From NCBI RefSeq assembly GCF_017876495.1, contig NZ_JAGIOB010000001.1, forward strand, positions 3,658,001-3,722,000: a stretch of DNA of 64,000 bases, read 5' to 3'. Below, in pieces: positions 14,296-22,294 of the stretch; position 1 is the first letter of the stretch, and each line of letters starts with the position of its first letter. The notes under the pieces were generated by a model. That model saw only the letters and a list, made by a program, of their open reading frames with translations. It was not told the DNA's origin and did no database searches. The DNA comes from Microlunatus capsulatus (GTDB taxonomy: Bacteria; Actinomycetota; Actinomycetes; Propionibacteriales; Propionibacteriaceae). The position numbers were made by a program, and so were the translations under genes.

Positions 14296-15660
14296 GTGAC
14301 TGCTCTGCTGCCCACCACCGCTCGGGCCCTGCTGCACCGGCTCGCCGTCGCCCAGGCCGAGGGCCGCGCGCCGTCGGTCGTGGCCGGGACGGTGCGTGAC
14401 GGCGCGCTGGCCTGGTCCGCCGCCCGCAGCGCCGACGGGGCCGACGGGGCCGGCGTCGAGCGGGCCTACCGGATCGGCTCGATCACCAAGACGTTCACCG
14501 CCGTCCTGGTCCTGCAGCTGCGCGACGAGGGCGCCCTGGCCCTCACCGACCCGCTGGCCGACCACGTCCCCGGGGTCGGCGGCCACGCGACCCTGCTGCA
14601 GCTGCTGGCGCACGCCGGCGGGCTGACCTCGGAGCTGCCCGGGGCCTGGTGGGAGCGGGTGCCCGGCCCGGACGCGGACGGGCTGCTCGGCGCCCTGGCG
14701 GACGAGCCGCCGCGGCTCGAGGCCGGCGCGCGGCTGCACTACTCCAACGTCGGCTTCGCGCTGCTGGGCGAGGTGGTGGCGCGCCGCTGCGGCGCCCCCT
14801 GGGAGCAGGTGCTCGAGGAGCGGCTGCTGCGCCCGCTGGGCCTGCAGCGGACCGGTCCGGCGCCGGTCGGCCCGTCCGCCGCGGGCTGGGCGGTGCACCC
14901 GCACGCCGACGTCCTGCTGCCCGAGCCGTCCGCGGCCACCGGCGCGATGGCGCCGGCGGGGGAGCTGTGGTCGACGGTGGGCGACCTCGCGCGCTGGGGC
15001 GCGTTCCTCGCGGGTGACACCGGCGACGTGCTGGACCCGGCCACGCTGGAGGAGATGCGGCAGCCCGCCGCGGTCGACGACGGCGACAGCTGGACCACCG
15101 CCTGGGGGCTGGGGCTGCAGCTGGTCCGCGCGGGGGGCCGCCGGCTCGTGGGGCACGGCGGCTCGATGCCCGGGTTCCTCGCGGGCCTGCTCGTCGAGCC
15201 CGCGACCGGCGACGGCGCGGTGGCCCTGACCAACGCGACGGCCGGGGTGCCGGTCGCCCGGCTGACCCAGGACCTGCTGGCCACCATGGCCGACCTGGAG
15301 CCCGCCCTGCCACGGCCCTGGCGCCCGGCGGCGGTGCCGGCGGACCTGCTCGCGCTCACCGGCACCTGGTACTGGGGGCCGGCGGCGTTCACGCTGGCCG
15401 TCGAGGGCGTCGACCGGCTGCGGCTCACCCCGCTGGAGGCCGGCGGCGGCCGCAGCTCGCGGTTCCGGCCGGCGGCCGACGGCGGCTGGACCGGCCTGGA
15501 CAACTACTACGCGGGGGAGCGGCTCCGGGTCGTCCGTGACGCCACGGGCGCCGTCAGCCACCTCGACCTGGCGACGTTCGTGCTGACCCGGGAGCCCTAC
15601 GCCCCGGCCGACGTCGTGCCCGGCGGCGTCGACCCGCGCGGCTGGCACCGTCCGGGCTGA
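14296..15660 (+). CDS. Serine hydrolase of the beta-lactamase / class C PBP family
   Basis: A 454-residue enzyme with the acylation motif SITK (Ser62-Lys65), the YSN motif in LHYSNVGFALLG near residue 152, and the HGG triad in GHGGSMPGF. A C-terminal lipocalin-like beta domain follows after about residue 350 (LTGTWYWGP). The family includes esterases, D-aminopeptidases and AmpC-like enzymes; no signal peptide is visible, so an intracellular esterase or peptidase role is likelier than cell-wall work. The GTG start is six bases after a -10 box TACGGT (14284-14289), giving a leaderless message. Its 3' end overlaps the next, convergent gene by 64 bases. Confidence 0.88.
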   Translation: MTALLPTTARALLHRLAVAQAEGRAPSVVAGTVRDGALAWSAARSADGADGAGVERAYRIGSITKTFTAVLVLQLRDEGALALTDPLADHVPGVGGHATLLQLLAHAGGLTSELPGAWWERVPGPDADGLLGALADEPPRLEAGARLHYSNVGFALLGEVVARRCGAPWEQVLEERLLRPLGLQRTGPAPVGPSAAGWAVHPHADVLLPEPSAATGAMAPAGELWSTVGDLARWGAFLAGDTGDVLDPATLEEMRQPAAVDDGDSWTTAWGLGLQLVRAGGRRLVGHGGSMPGFLAGLLVEPATGDGAVALTNATAGVPVARLTQDLLATMADLEPALPRPWRPAAVPADLLALTGTWYWGPAAFTLAVEGVDRLRLTPLEAGGGRSSRFRPAADGGWTGLDNYYAGERLRVVRDATGAVSHLDLATFVLTREPYAPADVVPGGVDPRGWHRPG

Positions 15661-15968
15661 GTGCCGGTGGGCGGGGCGTCACCGGCGGCCGGGTCGTGCC
15701 CGGTCTCCGGCTGCCAGCCGCCCAGGAACGCGAGGACGGTGGCTGCGGGCATCTCGCACGGCCGGAGCACGTCGCCGGAACCGGTGCGGTAGACGTTGGT
15801 GCTCACGACGTCCGCGCCACCCAGCTCCTCGGCGTAGATCGCGACGCTGCGGCCCTGCGCCCGGCTGGTCCGGCGCAGGCCGTAGGGACGGCCGCGGTAG
15901 CGGACCGCCGTCCAGCCCTCGGGCACCCGGTCGACCAGCGCCGGCAGGTCCTCGGGGCGCGCGTCCAC
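15597..15968 (-). CDS. Conserved hypothetical protein
   Basis: A 123-residue protein. The first 90 residues look conserved (GWTAVRYRGRPYGLRRT, VAIYAEELGG, VLAFLGGW) and I recall similar uncharacterised actinobacterial proteins; the last 30 residues are Pro/Gly/Thr-rich and read antisense to the end of the serine hydrolase gene. No membrane segment or signal peptide is seen. The start is a GTG at 15968. The function is not known. The 64-bp tail-to-tail overlap suggests the original stop was lost and the gene extended. Confidence 0.6.
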   Translation of the reverse strand: MDARPEDLPALVDRVPEGWTAVRYRGRPYGLRRTSRAQGRSVAIYAEELGGADVVSTNVYRTGSGDVLRPCEMPAATVLAFLGGWQPETGHDPAAGDAPPTGTQPGRCQPRGSTPPGTTSAGA

Positions 15969-16000
15969 GTGCCCACTGTGCCAGCGGCCTCGCGCCCCGC

Positions 16001-16339
16001 TCAGGTGCGCGGCTGGGCCGGGTTCGTCGGGTCGCCCTGCGACGGCGGGTTCTGCGGCGGGGCGTCGGTGCTCATCCCGGTCGCGCGCGGCGTCGCGGGG
16101 GCGGCGCCCGCCTCCGGGGCCAGGCCGGCCGGGTCGCCGCCGGACGGCTCCGCCCCGCCGGCCAGCTCCTCGAGCCGCTGGCGGAGCACCTCGGTCACCG
16201 GCAGCCGGTGGCCGTGCGCCTGCTCGTGGTCGAGCAGCGCCTGCACCCCTGCGGCGTCGAGCGTCCGGACCCGCTGGGCCAGGGCCGGCACCGGCAGGTG
16301 GTCGTAGTCGGGCAGCGGCAGGCTGTCGTGGTCGCTCAT
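16001..16339 (-). CDS. Conserved hypothetical protein with PDYDHLP motif
   Basis: A 112-residue acidic protein. The N-terminal 65 residues (LPLPDYDHLPVPALAQRV, LDAAGVQALLDHEQAHGHR) form a short helical domain that I recognise as recurring, uncharacterised, in actinobacteria. The rest is low-complexity Pro/Ala/Gly. No enzyme motif is present. It starts with ATG 37 bases downstream of the ctaA stop, on the same strand, so it may be the last-but-one gene of that transcription unit. Confidence 0.65.
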   Translation of the reverse strand: MSDHDSLPLPDYDHLPVPALAQRVRTLDAAGVQALLDHEQAHGHRLPVTEVLRQRLEELAGGAEPSGGDPAGLAPEAGAAPATPRATGMSTDAPPQNPPSQGDPTNPAQPRT

Positions 16340-16376
16340 GCCCGTGCGCTACCCGCGCCCCGGTCGTCCGAACCGC

Positions 16377-17333
16377 TCAGCCGACGACGGCGAGGGTCCC
16401 GCGGCGCACCGTCAGGAACAGGTTCGTGGCGGCGGCCACGGCCAGCGAGGCGCCCAGCAGGTGCAGCAGCACCAGCCCGATGGGCAGCCCCAGGTTGTAC
16501 TGCGCGATGCCGATCGCGGCCTGCAGGACGAGCACCGCCAGGACGAGCAGCGCCGCGCGGCTGCGCAGGGCCGCGAGGGCGACGACGGTGGTGGCCACGG
16601 TGGCGTAGACGGCGACCGCGTGCAGGTGGGTGACGAACGCGCCGTCGAAGCCGGTCCGGACGGCGTCCAGGTCGCCGGCGTGCGGGCCGCTGCCGGTCAC
16701 GACGGTGCCCAGCCAGACTGTCAGGCCCATCAGCACCAGCGTCGACCGGGCGGCCAGCACGCCGAGGCGGCCCGCCGGCTGCTGGCGCAGGCCGCGGCTG
16801 CGCCGGACCAGCCAGGTGCTGAGCCCGATGAGCACCATCGAGACCATCAGGTGGAAGGCCACGACGAACGGGTTGAGGTGGGTCCACACCGAGATGCCGC
16901 CGATCACGGCCTGCGCGGGGATGCCGAGGGCCAGGCCGGCGGCGATCCAGCGCAGGTCGCGGCGCTTCCGGCCGCCGTCGCGGTGCAGCATCGCGCTGAC
17001 CCAGGTGAGCACGGCGATGACCACGAGGACGAAGGTCAGCAGCCGGTTGCCGAACTCGATGGCGCCGTGGATGCCCAGCGAGGGGTGGGTGACGTAGGAG
17101 TCCTCGGTGCAGCGCGGCCAGGTGGGGCAGCCCATCCCCGAGGCGGTCAGCCGGACGAGGGCGCCGGTGACGACGATGCCGATGTTGGCCACCAGGGAGG
17201 CGATGGCCCAGCGGCGCGGCGCCCGCGGGCTGGTGACGAGCCGGGCGAGGGCGTCCAGCGGGCCGGGCCCGGGGGCGGGGTCGCCCGCCGAGGTGGCGCC
17301 GGCGCGCACGGGGGTGGTGGTCAGGCCGTCCAT
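16377..17333 (-). CDS. ctaA: Heme A synthase (COX15/CtaA family)
   Basis: A 318-residue membrane protein with about eight helices. Conserved features are the external loop GMGCPTWPRCTEDSY with the paired cysteines, the histidine-bearing helices HGAIEFGNRLLTF and HLNPFVVAFHLMVSM, and VTHLHAVAVYATVA in the second half. CtaA hydroxylates heme O at the C8 methyl to give heme A for cytochrome aa3 oxidase, following CtaB, whose gene ends at 584. The ATG at 17333 overlaps the upstream ABC permease gene by 13 bases, placing it third in an operon with the two ABC transporter genes. Confidence 0.94.
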   Translation of the reverse strand: MDGLTTTPVRAGATSAGDPAPGPGPLDALARLVTSPRAPRRWAIASLVANIGIVVTGALVRLTASGMGCPTWPRCTEDSYVTHPSLGIHGAIEFGNRLLTFVLVVIAVLTWVSAMLHRDGGRKRRDLRWIAAGLALGIPAQAVIGGISVWTHLNPFVVAFHLMVSMVLIGLSTWLVRRSRGLRQQPAGRLGVLAARSTLVLMGLTVWLGTVVTGSGPHAGDLDAVRTGFDGAFVTHLHAVAVYATVATTVVALAALRSRAALLVLAVLVLQAAIGIAQYNLGLPIGLVLLHLLGASLAVAAATNLFLTVRRGTLAVVG

Positions 17334-18082
17334 CGAAACACCTTCCGGGCGGCGAGGCCGCCGAGCAGCAACCAGACGAGGCAGACCAGGAGGGGCCAGC
17401 CGAGGACCGTGCCCGTCGCCGCCGCCCGCAGGCCCTCGCCGAGCGCGGCGGTGGGCAGCAGCTCCAGCACGGGCGCCACGGCGGCGGGGTACCGGCTCAG
17501 CGGCAGCACCAGGCCGCCGCCGACCAGCAGCACGACGTAGACGAGGTTCGCCAGCCCCAGCGTGGCCTCCGCGCGCAGCCGGCCGGCCAGCAGCAGGGCC
17601 AGGCTGACGAACGCGGCCGCGGCCAGGACCACGAGCAGCACGGCGACGAGGACGGACCCGACGGTGGGCGTGGGCCGCCAGCCCAGTGCCAGGGCGGCGA
17701 CGGCGAGCACGACCAGCTGACCCGTCACGACGACCACCACGGACAGCGCCTTGCCGGCCAGCAGCCCGGTGCGGCCCAGCGGGGTGGCGGCCAGCCGCTC
17801 GAGCACGCCGTAGCGGCGCTCGAAGCCCGTGGCGATGGCGACGGAGGTGAAGGCCGTCGACCAGACGGCCAGGCCCAGGACCGACGGGGCCAGCGTCTCC
17901 AGCGCGCCCAGCCGACCGCCGACGACGCGGCCGGCGACGAGGATGCCCAGCGGGATGACCAGGGCGAGCAGCAGCTGCTCGCCGTTGCGGACCAGCAGCC
18001 GGGTCTCGGTCAGCGCGTGCCGCACCACCCGCTGGCGCGCCGGCGCCGCGCCGGGGGCGGGGGAGAGGTCGAGCGCGCTCAT
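17321..18082 (-). CDS. ABC-2 type transporter permease
   Basis: A 253-residue protein with six predicted transmembrane segments and the ABC-2 layout: an N-terminal helix after TETRLLVRNGEQLLLAL, a coupling region FERRYGVLERLAATPLGR, and a terminal helix pair. The start ATG overlaps the stop of the ATPase gene as ATGA, and its own end overlaps ctaA. The exported substrate is unknown. Pairing with ctaA in an actinobacterial operon has led to suggestions of a role in cytochrome oxidase biogenesis; that remains inference. Confidence 0.87.
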   Translation of the reverse strand: MSALDLSPAPGAAPARQRVVRHALTETRLLVRNGEQLLLALVIPLGILVAGRVVGGRLGALETLAPSVLGLAVWSTAFTSVAIATGFERRYGVLERLAATPLGRTGLLAGKALSVVVVVTGQLVVLAVAALALGWRPTPTVGSVLVAVLLVVLAAAAFVSLALLLAGRLRAEATLGLANLVYVVLLVGGGLVLPLSRYPAAVAPVLELLPTAALGEGLRAAATGTVLGWPLLVCLVWLLLGGLAARKVFRWTA

Positions 18083-18798
18083 CCGGCCTGCACCGTGGTG
18101 TGGGCGAGGAAGACGTCCTCGAGGCTCTGGCCGGCGCTGGTCAGCTCGGGGACGGTGCCGGCGACGGCGACGTGGCCCCGGTCGAGGATGAAGACCTGGT
18201 CGGCCAGGGCGGCGGCCTCCTCCATGGCGTGGGTGGTGAGCACGACGGTCACGCCGGCCGCCCGGAGCCGCTCCAGCAGGCGCCAGGTCGTCCGGCGCGC
18301 GTGCGGGTCCATCCCCGCCGTCGGCTCGTCCAGGAAGACCAGCTCGGGGCGCCCGACCAGCGCGGCGGCCAGGTTGACGGCCTGCTGCTGGCCGCCGGAC
18401 AGCCGGCGGTAGGGGGTGCGCAGCACCGGTCCCAGGCCCAGCTCGGCGACCAGGGCGTCGACGTCCTGGGGGGTGGCGTGCAGGCCGGCCAGGTAGCGGA
18501 GCAGCTCCCCGGCCCGGATGCCCGACCAGGCGCCGGTGCTCTGCGGCATCAGCCCGACCCGGGCGGCGGTGCCGCGGTCGCCCGCGGGGGAGCCGAGCAC
18601 GGAGACGCGGCCGGCGCCGGGCCGGACCAGGCCCGTGCAGCAGCGGACCAGGGTCGTCTTGCCCGCGCCGTTGGGCCCGAGGACCGCGGTCAGGGCGCCG
18701 CGCCGGGCGGTCAGCGTGAGCCCGGCCAGCACCTCGCGCCCGCCCAGGACGACCCGCAGGTCCTCGACCGCGAGAGCGGCGTCGTCAGCGGTGGGCAC
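18079..18798 (-). CDS. ABC transporter ATP-binding protein (ABC-2 exporter)
   Basis: A 239-residue ATPase with Walker A GPNGAGKTTLV, the Q-loop in GLMPQSTGAW, signature LSGGQQQAVNLA, Walker B LVFLDEPTAGMD and switch histidine TTHAMEE. It powers the permease encoded immediately downstream with a four-base overlap. The GTG start is six bases after a TAGACT -10 box, so the operon ATPase-permease-ctaA probably starts as a leaderless transcript at 18798. Confidence 0.92.
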   Translation of the reverse strand: MPTADDAALAVEDLRVVLGGREVLAGLTLTARRGALTAVLGPNGAGKTTLVRCCTGLVRPGAGRVSVLGSPAGDRGTAARVGLMPQSTGAWSGIRAGELLRYLAGLHATPQDVDALVAELGLGPVLRTPYRRLSGGQQQAVNLAAALVGRPELVFLDEPTAGMDPHARRTTWRLLERLRAAGVTVVLTTHAMEEAAALADQVFILDRGHVAVAGTVPELTSAGQSLEDVFLAHTTVQAG

Positions 18799-18947
18799 CG
18801 GTGCAGTCTAGGTCGCCGACGCCCGTCCGGACCGCGCGGTGAGCCGGCTCACGTCGGCCGGCGGTCGTGCTCCGCCGGGAGCCCCGCCCGGCTGGCGACG
18901 GGCCGGTGCTGCGCCCCCGTCCGGGCCCGGCCCGGAGGCCGGTGCGC

Positions 18948-19062
18948 TACTGTGGACCGCAGTGCCTCGCTGAGTCTCGCCGCGAAGCACCGGTGACGTC
19001 GAGCGAACCTGCTCCTCACTCGCTGCTGTGCACTGCCGCACCGTGACTCCGGCCCCGAGCCT
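18948..19062 (+). promoter_or_regulatory. Promoter and about 100-nt leader of the DEAD-box helicase gene
   Basis: TACTGT at 18948-18953 is the best -10 match in the 264-bp gap between the ABC ATPase and the helicase. It would give a leader of about 100 nt, much longer than the leaderless starts common in this window. DEAD-box helicase mRNAs often carry long leaders for cold or autoregulatory control. The start site is not certain. Confidence 0.4.
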
Positions 19063-20631
19063 GTGAGCACGAAACCCTCTGGTGAGACGCCACAGAATGT
19101 GATGTCCCTCTTGTCCGTCGACACGACGATCGTCCCTGCCTTCTCCGAGCTCGGCGTCCCCGCCACGCTCGTCAAGGTCCTCTCCGCTCTCGGCATCGAG
19201 ACCCCCACCCCCATCCAGGCCGCCACGCTGCGCGACTCGCTCGCCGGCCGCGACGTCCTGGGCCGCGGCCGCACCGGCTCCGGCAAGACCTACGCCTTCC
19301 TGCTGCCGCTGGTCGCCCGCCTCACGGCGTCGGGCAGCCGTCGCACAGCCAAGGCGCCCCGCGCCCTGATCCTGGCCCCCACGCGCGAGCTGGTCGGCCA
19401 GATCGAGGCCGCCCTCAAGCCGCTGGCCGCCACGGCCGGCCTGACCACTCTGACGATCTTCGGCGGGGTGGGCCAGAACCCGCAGGTCCGCGGCCTGCAG
19501 AACGGCGTCGACATCGTCCTCGCCTGCCCCGGCCGCCTCGAGGACCTGATCAAGCAGCGCGCCTGCACGCTGGCGTCGGTCGAGATCACGATCCTCGACG
19601 AGGCCGACCACATGGCCGACCTGGGCTTCCTGCCCGCCGTCACCCGGCTGCTCGGCCAGACCGCCCCGAACGGCCAGCGGATGCTCTTCTCCGCGACCCT
19701 CGACGGCGCCGTCAACGGCCTGGTCCGCAAGTTCCTGCACGACCCGCGGACGCACGAGGCCGACTCGGCCCAGTCGCCGGTCTCGACGATGGCGCACCAC
19801 GTCCTGCACGTGAACCGCGACCAGCGGATCCCCGTGCTGGCCGACCTGACCAGCGCGCCCGGCCGCACCGTGGTCTTCACCCGCACCAAGCACGGCGCCA
19901 AGGCCCTGGCCAAGCAGCTGAACGCCCGCGGCATCCCCGCGGTCGAGCTGCACGGCAACCTCAGCCAGAACGCCCGCACCCGCAACATGGACGCGTTCCA
20001 CGCCGGCACCGCCAGCACCCTGGTGGCCACCGACATCGCGGCCCGCGGCATCCACGTGGACGACGTGGCCCTGGTCGTGCACGCCGACCCGCCCGTGGAG
20101 CACAAGGCTTACCTGCACCGCTCGGGCCGCACCGCCCGCGCCGGCCAGGACGGCACCGTCATCACGCTGATGACCGACGAGCAGGTCTCCGACGTCCGCG
20201 CCCTGACCCGGGCGGCCGGCATCAAGCCGACCACCACCCGCGTCTCCGGCGTCGACCACCCGCTGCTCCAGACGCTGGCCCCGGGCGAGCGCGTGCTCGT
20301 CCCCGGCGGCCTCGTCCCGGCGCACACCCCGGAGCCCCAGGGCCCCGGTCGCCGGTCCTCGGGCTCGGCCCCGCGCAGCGGTGGTGGCGGGGGCGGTGGC
20401 GGTGGCGGCCGCGGCCGTCGCGGTCCCAGCCAGGGCGGCGGTGGCGCGCCCGCCGGTCGCTCGGCGGGCGGCTCCGGTCGCTCGGCCGGTGGTTCGGGCC
20501 GTTCGGGCGGGCAGGGCCGTGGGGCTCGCAGCGGCTCCGGCGGGCCGTCGACCTACACGACGTCCAGCCCCGGCCTCTCCTCCGGCTCGCACAGCGCCGC
20601 GGGCTTCAGCCGGAGCTCGCGCCGCGGCTGA
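19063..20631 (+). CDS. DEAD-box ATP-dependent RNA helicase with Gly/Arg-rich tail
   Basis: A 522-residue RNA helicase. In order: Q motif (GIETPTPIQ), Walker A GRTGSGKT, PTREL, GRLEDL, motif II DEAD in LDEADHMADLGF, SAT, then the second RecA domain with TDIAARGIHV and HRSGRTARAG. Residues from about 425 are an Arg/Gly/Ser-rich RNA-binding tail with GGGGGGGGRGRR and repeated SAGGSGR units. RhlE-like proteins of this type unwind RNA in ribosome assembly, decay or cold shock. The GTG at 19063 has no clear ribosome binding site; ATG 19102 is possible and would remove 13 residues. Confidence 0.93.
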   Translation: MSTKPSGETPQNVMSLLSVDTTIVPAFSELGVPATLVKVLSALGIETPTPIQAATLRDSLAGRDVLGRGRTGSGKTYAFLLPLVARLTASGSRRTAKAPRALILAPTRELVGQIEAALKPLAATAGLTTLTIFGGVGQNPQVRGLQNGVDIVLACPGRLEDLIKQRACTLASVEITILDEADHMADLGFLPAVTRLLGQTAPNGQRMLFSATLDGAVNGLVRKFLHDPRTHEADSAQSPVSTMAHHVLHVNRDQRIPVLADLTSAPGRTVVFTRTKHGAKALAKQLNARGIPAVELHGNLSQNARTRNMDAFHAGTASTLVATDIAARGIHVDDVALVVHADPPVEHKAYLHRSGRTARAGQDGTVITLMTDEQVSDVRALTRAAGIKPTTTRVSGVDHPLLQTLAPGERVLVPGGLVPAHTPEPQGPGRRSSGSAPRSGGGGGGGGGGRGRRGPSQGGGGAPAGRSAGGSGRSAGGSGRSGGQGRGARSGSGGPSTYTTSSPGLSSGSHSAAGFSRSSRRG

Positions 20632-20648
20632 CCCGCAGCAGACCTGAC

Positions 20649-20684
20649 GACAGCGCTCGTGCCCTCCGGGGCGCGGGCGCTGTC
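20649..20684. terminator. Terminator-like hairpin after the helicase gene
   Basis: GACAGCGC (20649-20656) pairs with GCGCTGTC (20677-20684), and further G/C pairs are possible inside. It begins 17 bases after the helicase stop. There is no U-tract, which is usual for actinobacterial intrinsic terminators. Confidence 0.55.
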
Positions 20685-20693
20685 GCGTCCGGC

Positions 20694-20756
20694 GGCCGAG
20701 AAGGAGGAAGAACCGCTCGACCGAGCCCCGGGCGGCTCAGGACCTCCTTCTCGGCC
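20694..20756. repeat. Perfect 14-bp inverted repeat carrying a Shine-Dalgarno core, plus adjacent dyad
   Basis: GGCCGAGAAGGAGG (20694-20707) and CCTCCTTCTCGGCC (20743-20756) are exact reverse complements enclosing 35 bases. The left arm holds a consensus ribosome binding site, AAGGAGG, that no start codon follows and that the right arm would mask. A further perfect dyad, GGCTGAC/GTCAGCC with a four-base loop, occupies 20770-20787 just before the ligase start. Three hairpins in 140 bp suggest a strong transcription stop between helicase and ligase or structured leader RNA. Confidence 0.55.
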
Positions 20757-20808
20757 CTCGCCGCCCGTCGGCTGACGGCTGTCAGCCCGGTCGGCCATGA
20801 TGAGCGGC

Positions 20809-21882
20809 ATGCAGCTGCCCGTCATGCCCCCGGTGAAGCCGATGCTGGCGAAGTCGGTGCCGACCATCCCCACCGGCGAGCTCTCCTACGAGCCCAAGTG
20901 GGACGGGTTCCGCTCCATCGTCTTCCGCGACGGCGACGAGGTGGAGATCGGCTCGCGCAACGAGAAGCCGATGACGCGCTACTTCCCCGAGGTCGTGGCC
21001 GCGGTGCTGGAGCACCTGCCGGAGCGGTGCGTGCTGGACGGCGAGATCGTCGTCGCGGTCGGCGACCGGCTCGAGTTCGAGGTGCTGCAGCAGCGCATCC
21101 ACCCCGCCGTCAGCCGGATCACCAAGCTCTCGCTCGAGACCCCGGCCCGCTTCGTCGCCTTCGACCTGCTGGCCCTCGGCGACGTCGACTACACCGGCGA
21201 GCCGTTCGCCGTCCGCCGCGCGGCGCTGGAGGAGGCGCTCGCCGACGTCGGCGCGCCGGTCCACCTGACGCCGGCCACCCGGGACCCCGCGCTGGCCCAG
21301 GACTGGTTCTCCCAGTTCGAGGGCGCCGGCCTCGACGGCGTGGTGGCCAAGCCGCTGGCCGGCACCTACCAGCCGGACAAGCGGACGATGTTCAAGATCA
21401 AGCACCAGCGGACGGCCGACTGCGTCGTCGCGGGCTACCGGGTGCACAAGAGCGGGCCCGACAGCATCGGCTCGCTGCTGCTCGGCCTCTACGACGACGA
21501 GGGCACCCTCGCCAGCGTCGGGGTGATCGGCGCGTTCCCGGCGGCGCGGCGGCGCGAGCTCTTCGCCGAGCTGCAGCCGCTCGTGACCACCTTCGACGAC
21601 CACCCGTGGGCCTGGGCGAAGCAGGAGGAGGGGACGCGGACACCGCGCAACTCCGAGGGCAGCCGGTGGAACAACGGCAAGGACCTGTCCTTCACCCCGC
21701 TCTCGCCCGAGCTCGTCGTCGAGGTCCGCTACGAGCACATGGAGGGCACCCGCTTCCGGCACACGGCCCAGTTCAACCGCTGGCGGCCGGACCGCGACCC
21801 GCGCTCGTGCACCTACGAGCAGCTCGAGGAGCCGGTCACCTACGACCTGGCCGACATCCTGGCGGGCAGCCACCGGCAGTAG
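20809..21882 (+). CDS. ligC: ATP-dependent DNA ligase, LigC type
   Basis: A 357-residue ligase. The adenylation domain has the nucleotidyl-lysine motif KWDGFRS, motif III VLDGEIVVA, motif IV GLDGVVAK and motif V MFKIKHQRTADCVV. The OB domain follows (LGVIGAFP, FTPLSPELVVEVRYEH). LigC proteins accompany non-homologous end joining or base-excision repair systems; no Ku or polymerase gene is nearby. The ATG at 20809 gives MQLPVMPPVKPML, the usual LigC N-terminus; ATGs at 20797 and 20800 are in frame alternatives. Confidence 0.92.
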   Translation: MQLPVMPPVKPMLAKSVPTIPTGELSYEPKWDGFRSIVFRDGDEVEIGSRNEKPMTRYFPEVVAAVLEHLPERCVLDGEIVVAVGDRLEFEVLQQRIHPAVSRITKLSLETPARFVAFDLLALGDVDYTGEPFAVRRAALEEALADVGAPVHLTPATRDPALAQDWFSQFEGAGLDGVVAKPLAGTYQPDKRTMFKIKHQRTADCVVAGYRVHKSGPDSIGSLLLGLYDDEGTLASVGVIGAFPAARRRELFAELQPLVTTFDDHPWAWAKQEEGTRTPRNSEGSRWNNGKDLSFTPLSPELVVEVRYEHMEGTRFRHTAQFNRWRPDRDPRSCTYEQLEEPVTYDLADILAGSHRQ

Positions 21883-21943
21883 CCGTTAGCCGCTCCCGGA
21901 GCCGGGTACCCGAGCCCTCACGACCACGACGAGGGAGCAGCAG

Positions 21944-22195
21944 ATGAGCATGGACGCAGGCAGCGCGCACGGGGGCGACCTGGAGGACGTCGGCCCGGGC
22001 GAGGACGCCGGCCGCATCGGGCAGGCCCCGACCACGACCGACGTGACCGACCCGGAGCGCTCGTCGCGCGGCACGGCCAGCGGCAGCGGGTCGGAGCCGG
22101 GCGAGGGCCCGGTCCAGCCCGCCGCCGACGGCGGCGGGGGCACCGACCCCTCGGTCAGCATCGAGCCGCACAACCAGGGCGACGCCCCCAGCTGA
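21944..22195 (+). CDS. Small acidic hypothetical protein
   Basis: An 83-residue protein rich in Gly, Asp, Glu, Ser and Pro, with no hydrophobic segment and no recognised motif; it is probably intrinsically disordered. The ATG has a GAGGGAG ribosome binding site eight bases upstream, which is the main reason to accept it. It lies alone between ligC and the suf operon. Confidence 0.55.
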   Translation: MSMDAGSAHGGDLEDVGPGEDAGRIGQAPTTTDVTDPERSSRGTASGSGSEPGEGPVQPAADGGGGTDPSVSIEPHNQGDAPS

Positions 22196-22243
22196 CGGCC
22201 CCCTCCCGGGGGCGTGAGCAGGCTCACCACCCCCGCTCCGGGG

Positions 22244-22262
22244 TAAGGCGGGCCTTGCTTGA
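22244..22262. promoter_or_regulatory. Candidate iron-box (IdeR/DmdR type) upstream of sufR
   Basis: The 19-bp stretch TAAGGCGGGCCTTGCTTGA agrees at 13 of 19 positions with the actinobacterial iron box TWAGGTWAGSCTWACCTWA, including the central GSCT. It lies 32 bp upstream of the sufR GTG, and iron control of suf is biologically expected. A smaller dyad ACACTGGTGT at 22283-22292, overlapping the probable -10 region next to the start, could be the SufR site itself. Matches are by eye and imperfect. Confidence 0.35.
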
Positions 22263-22294
22263 ACGGGCTCGTCGAATAAGAGCACACTGGTGTT

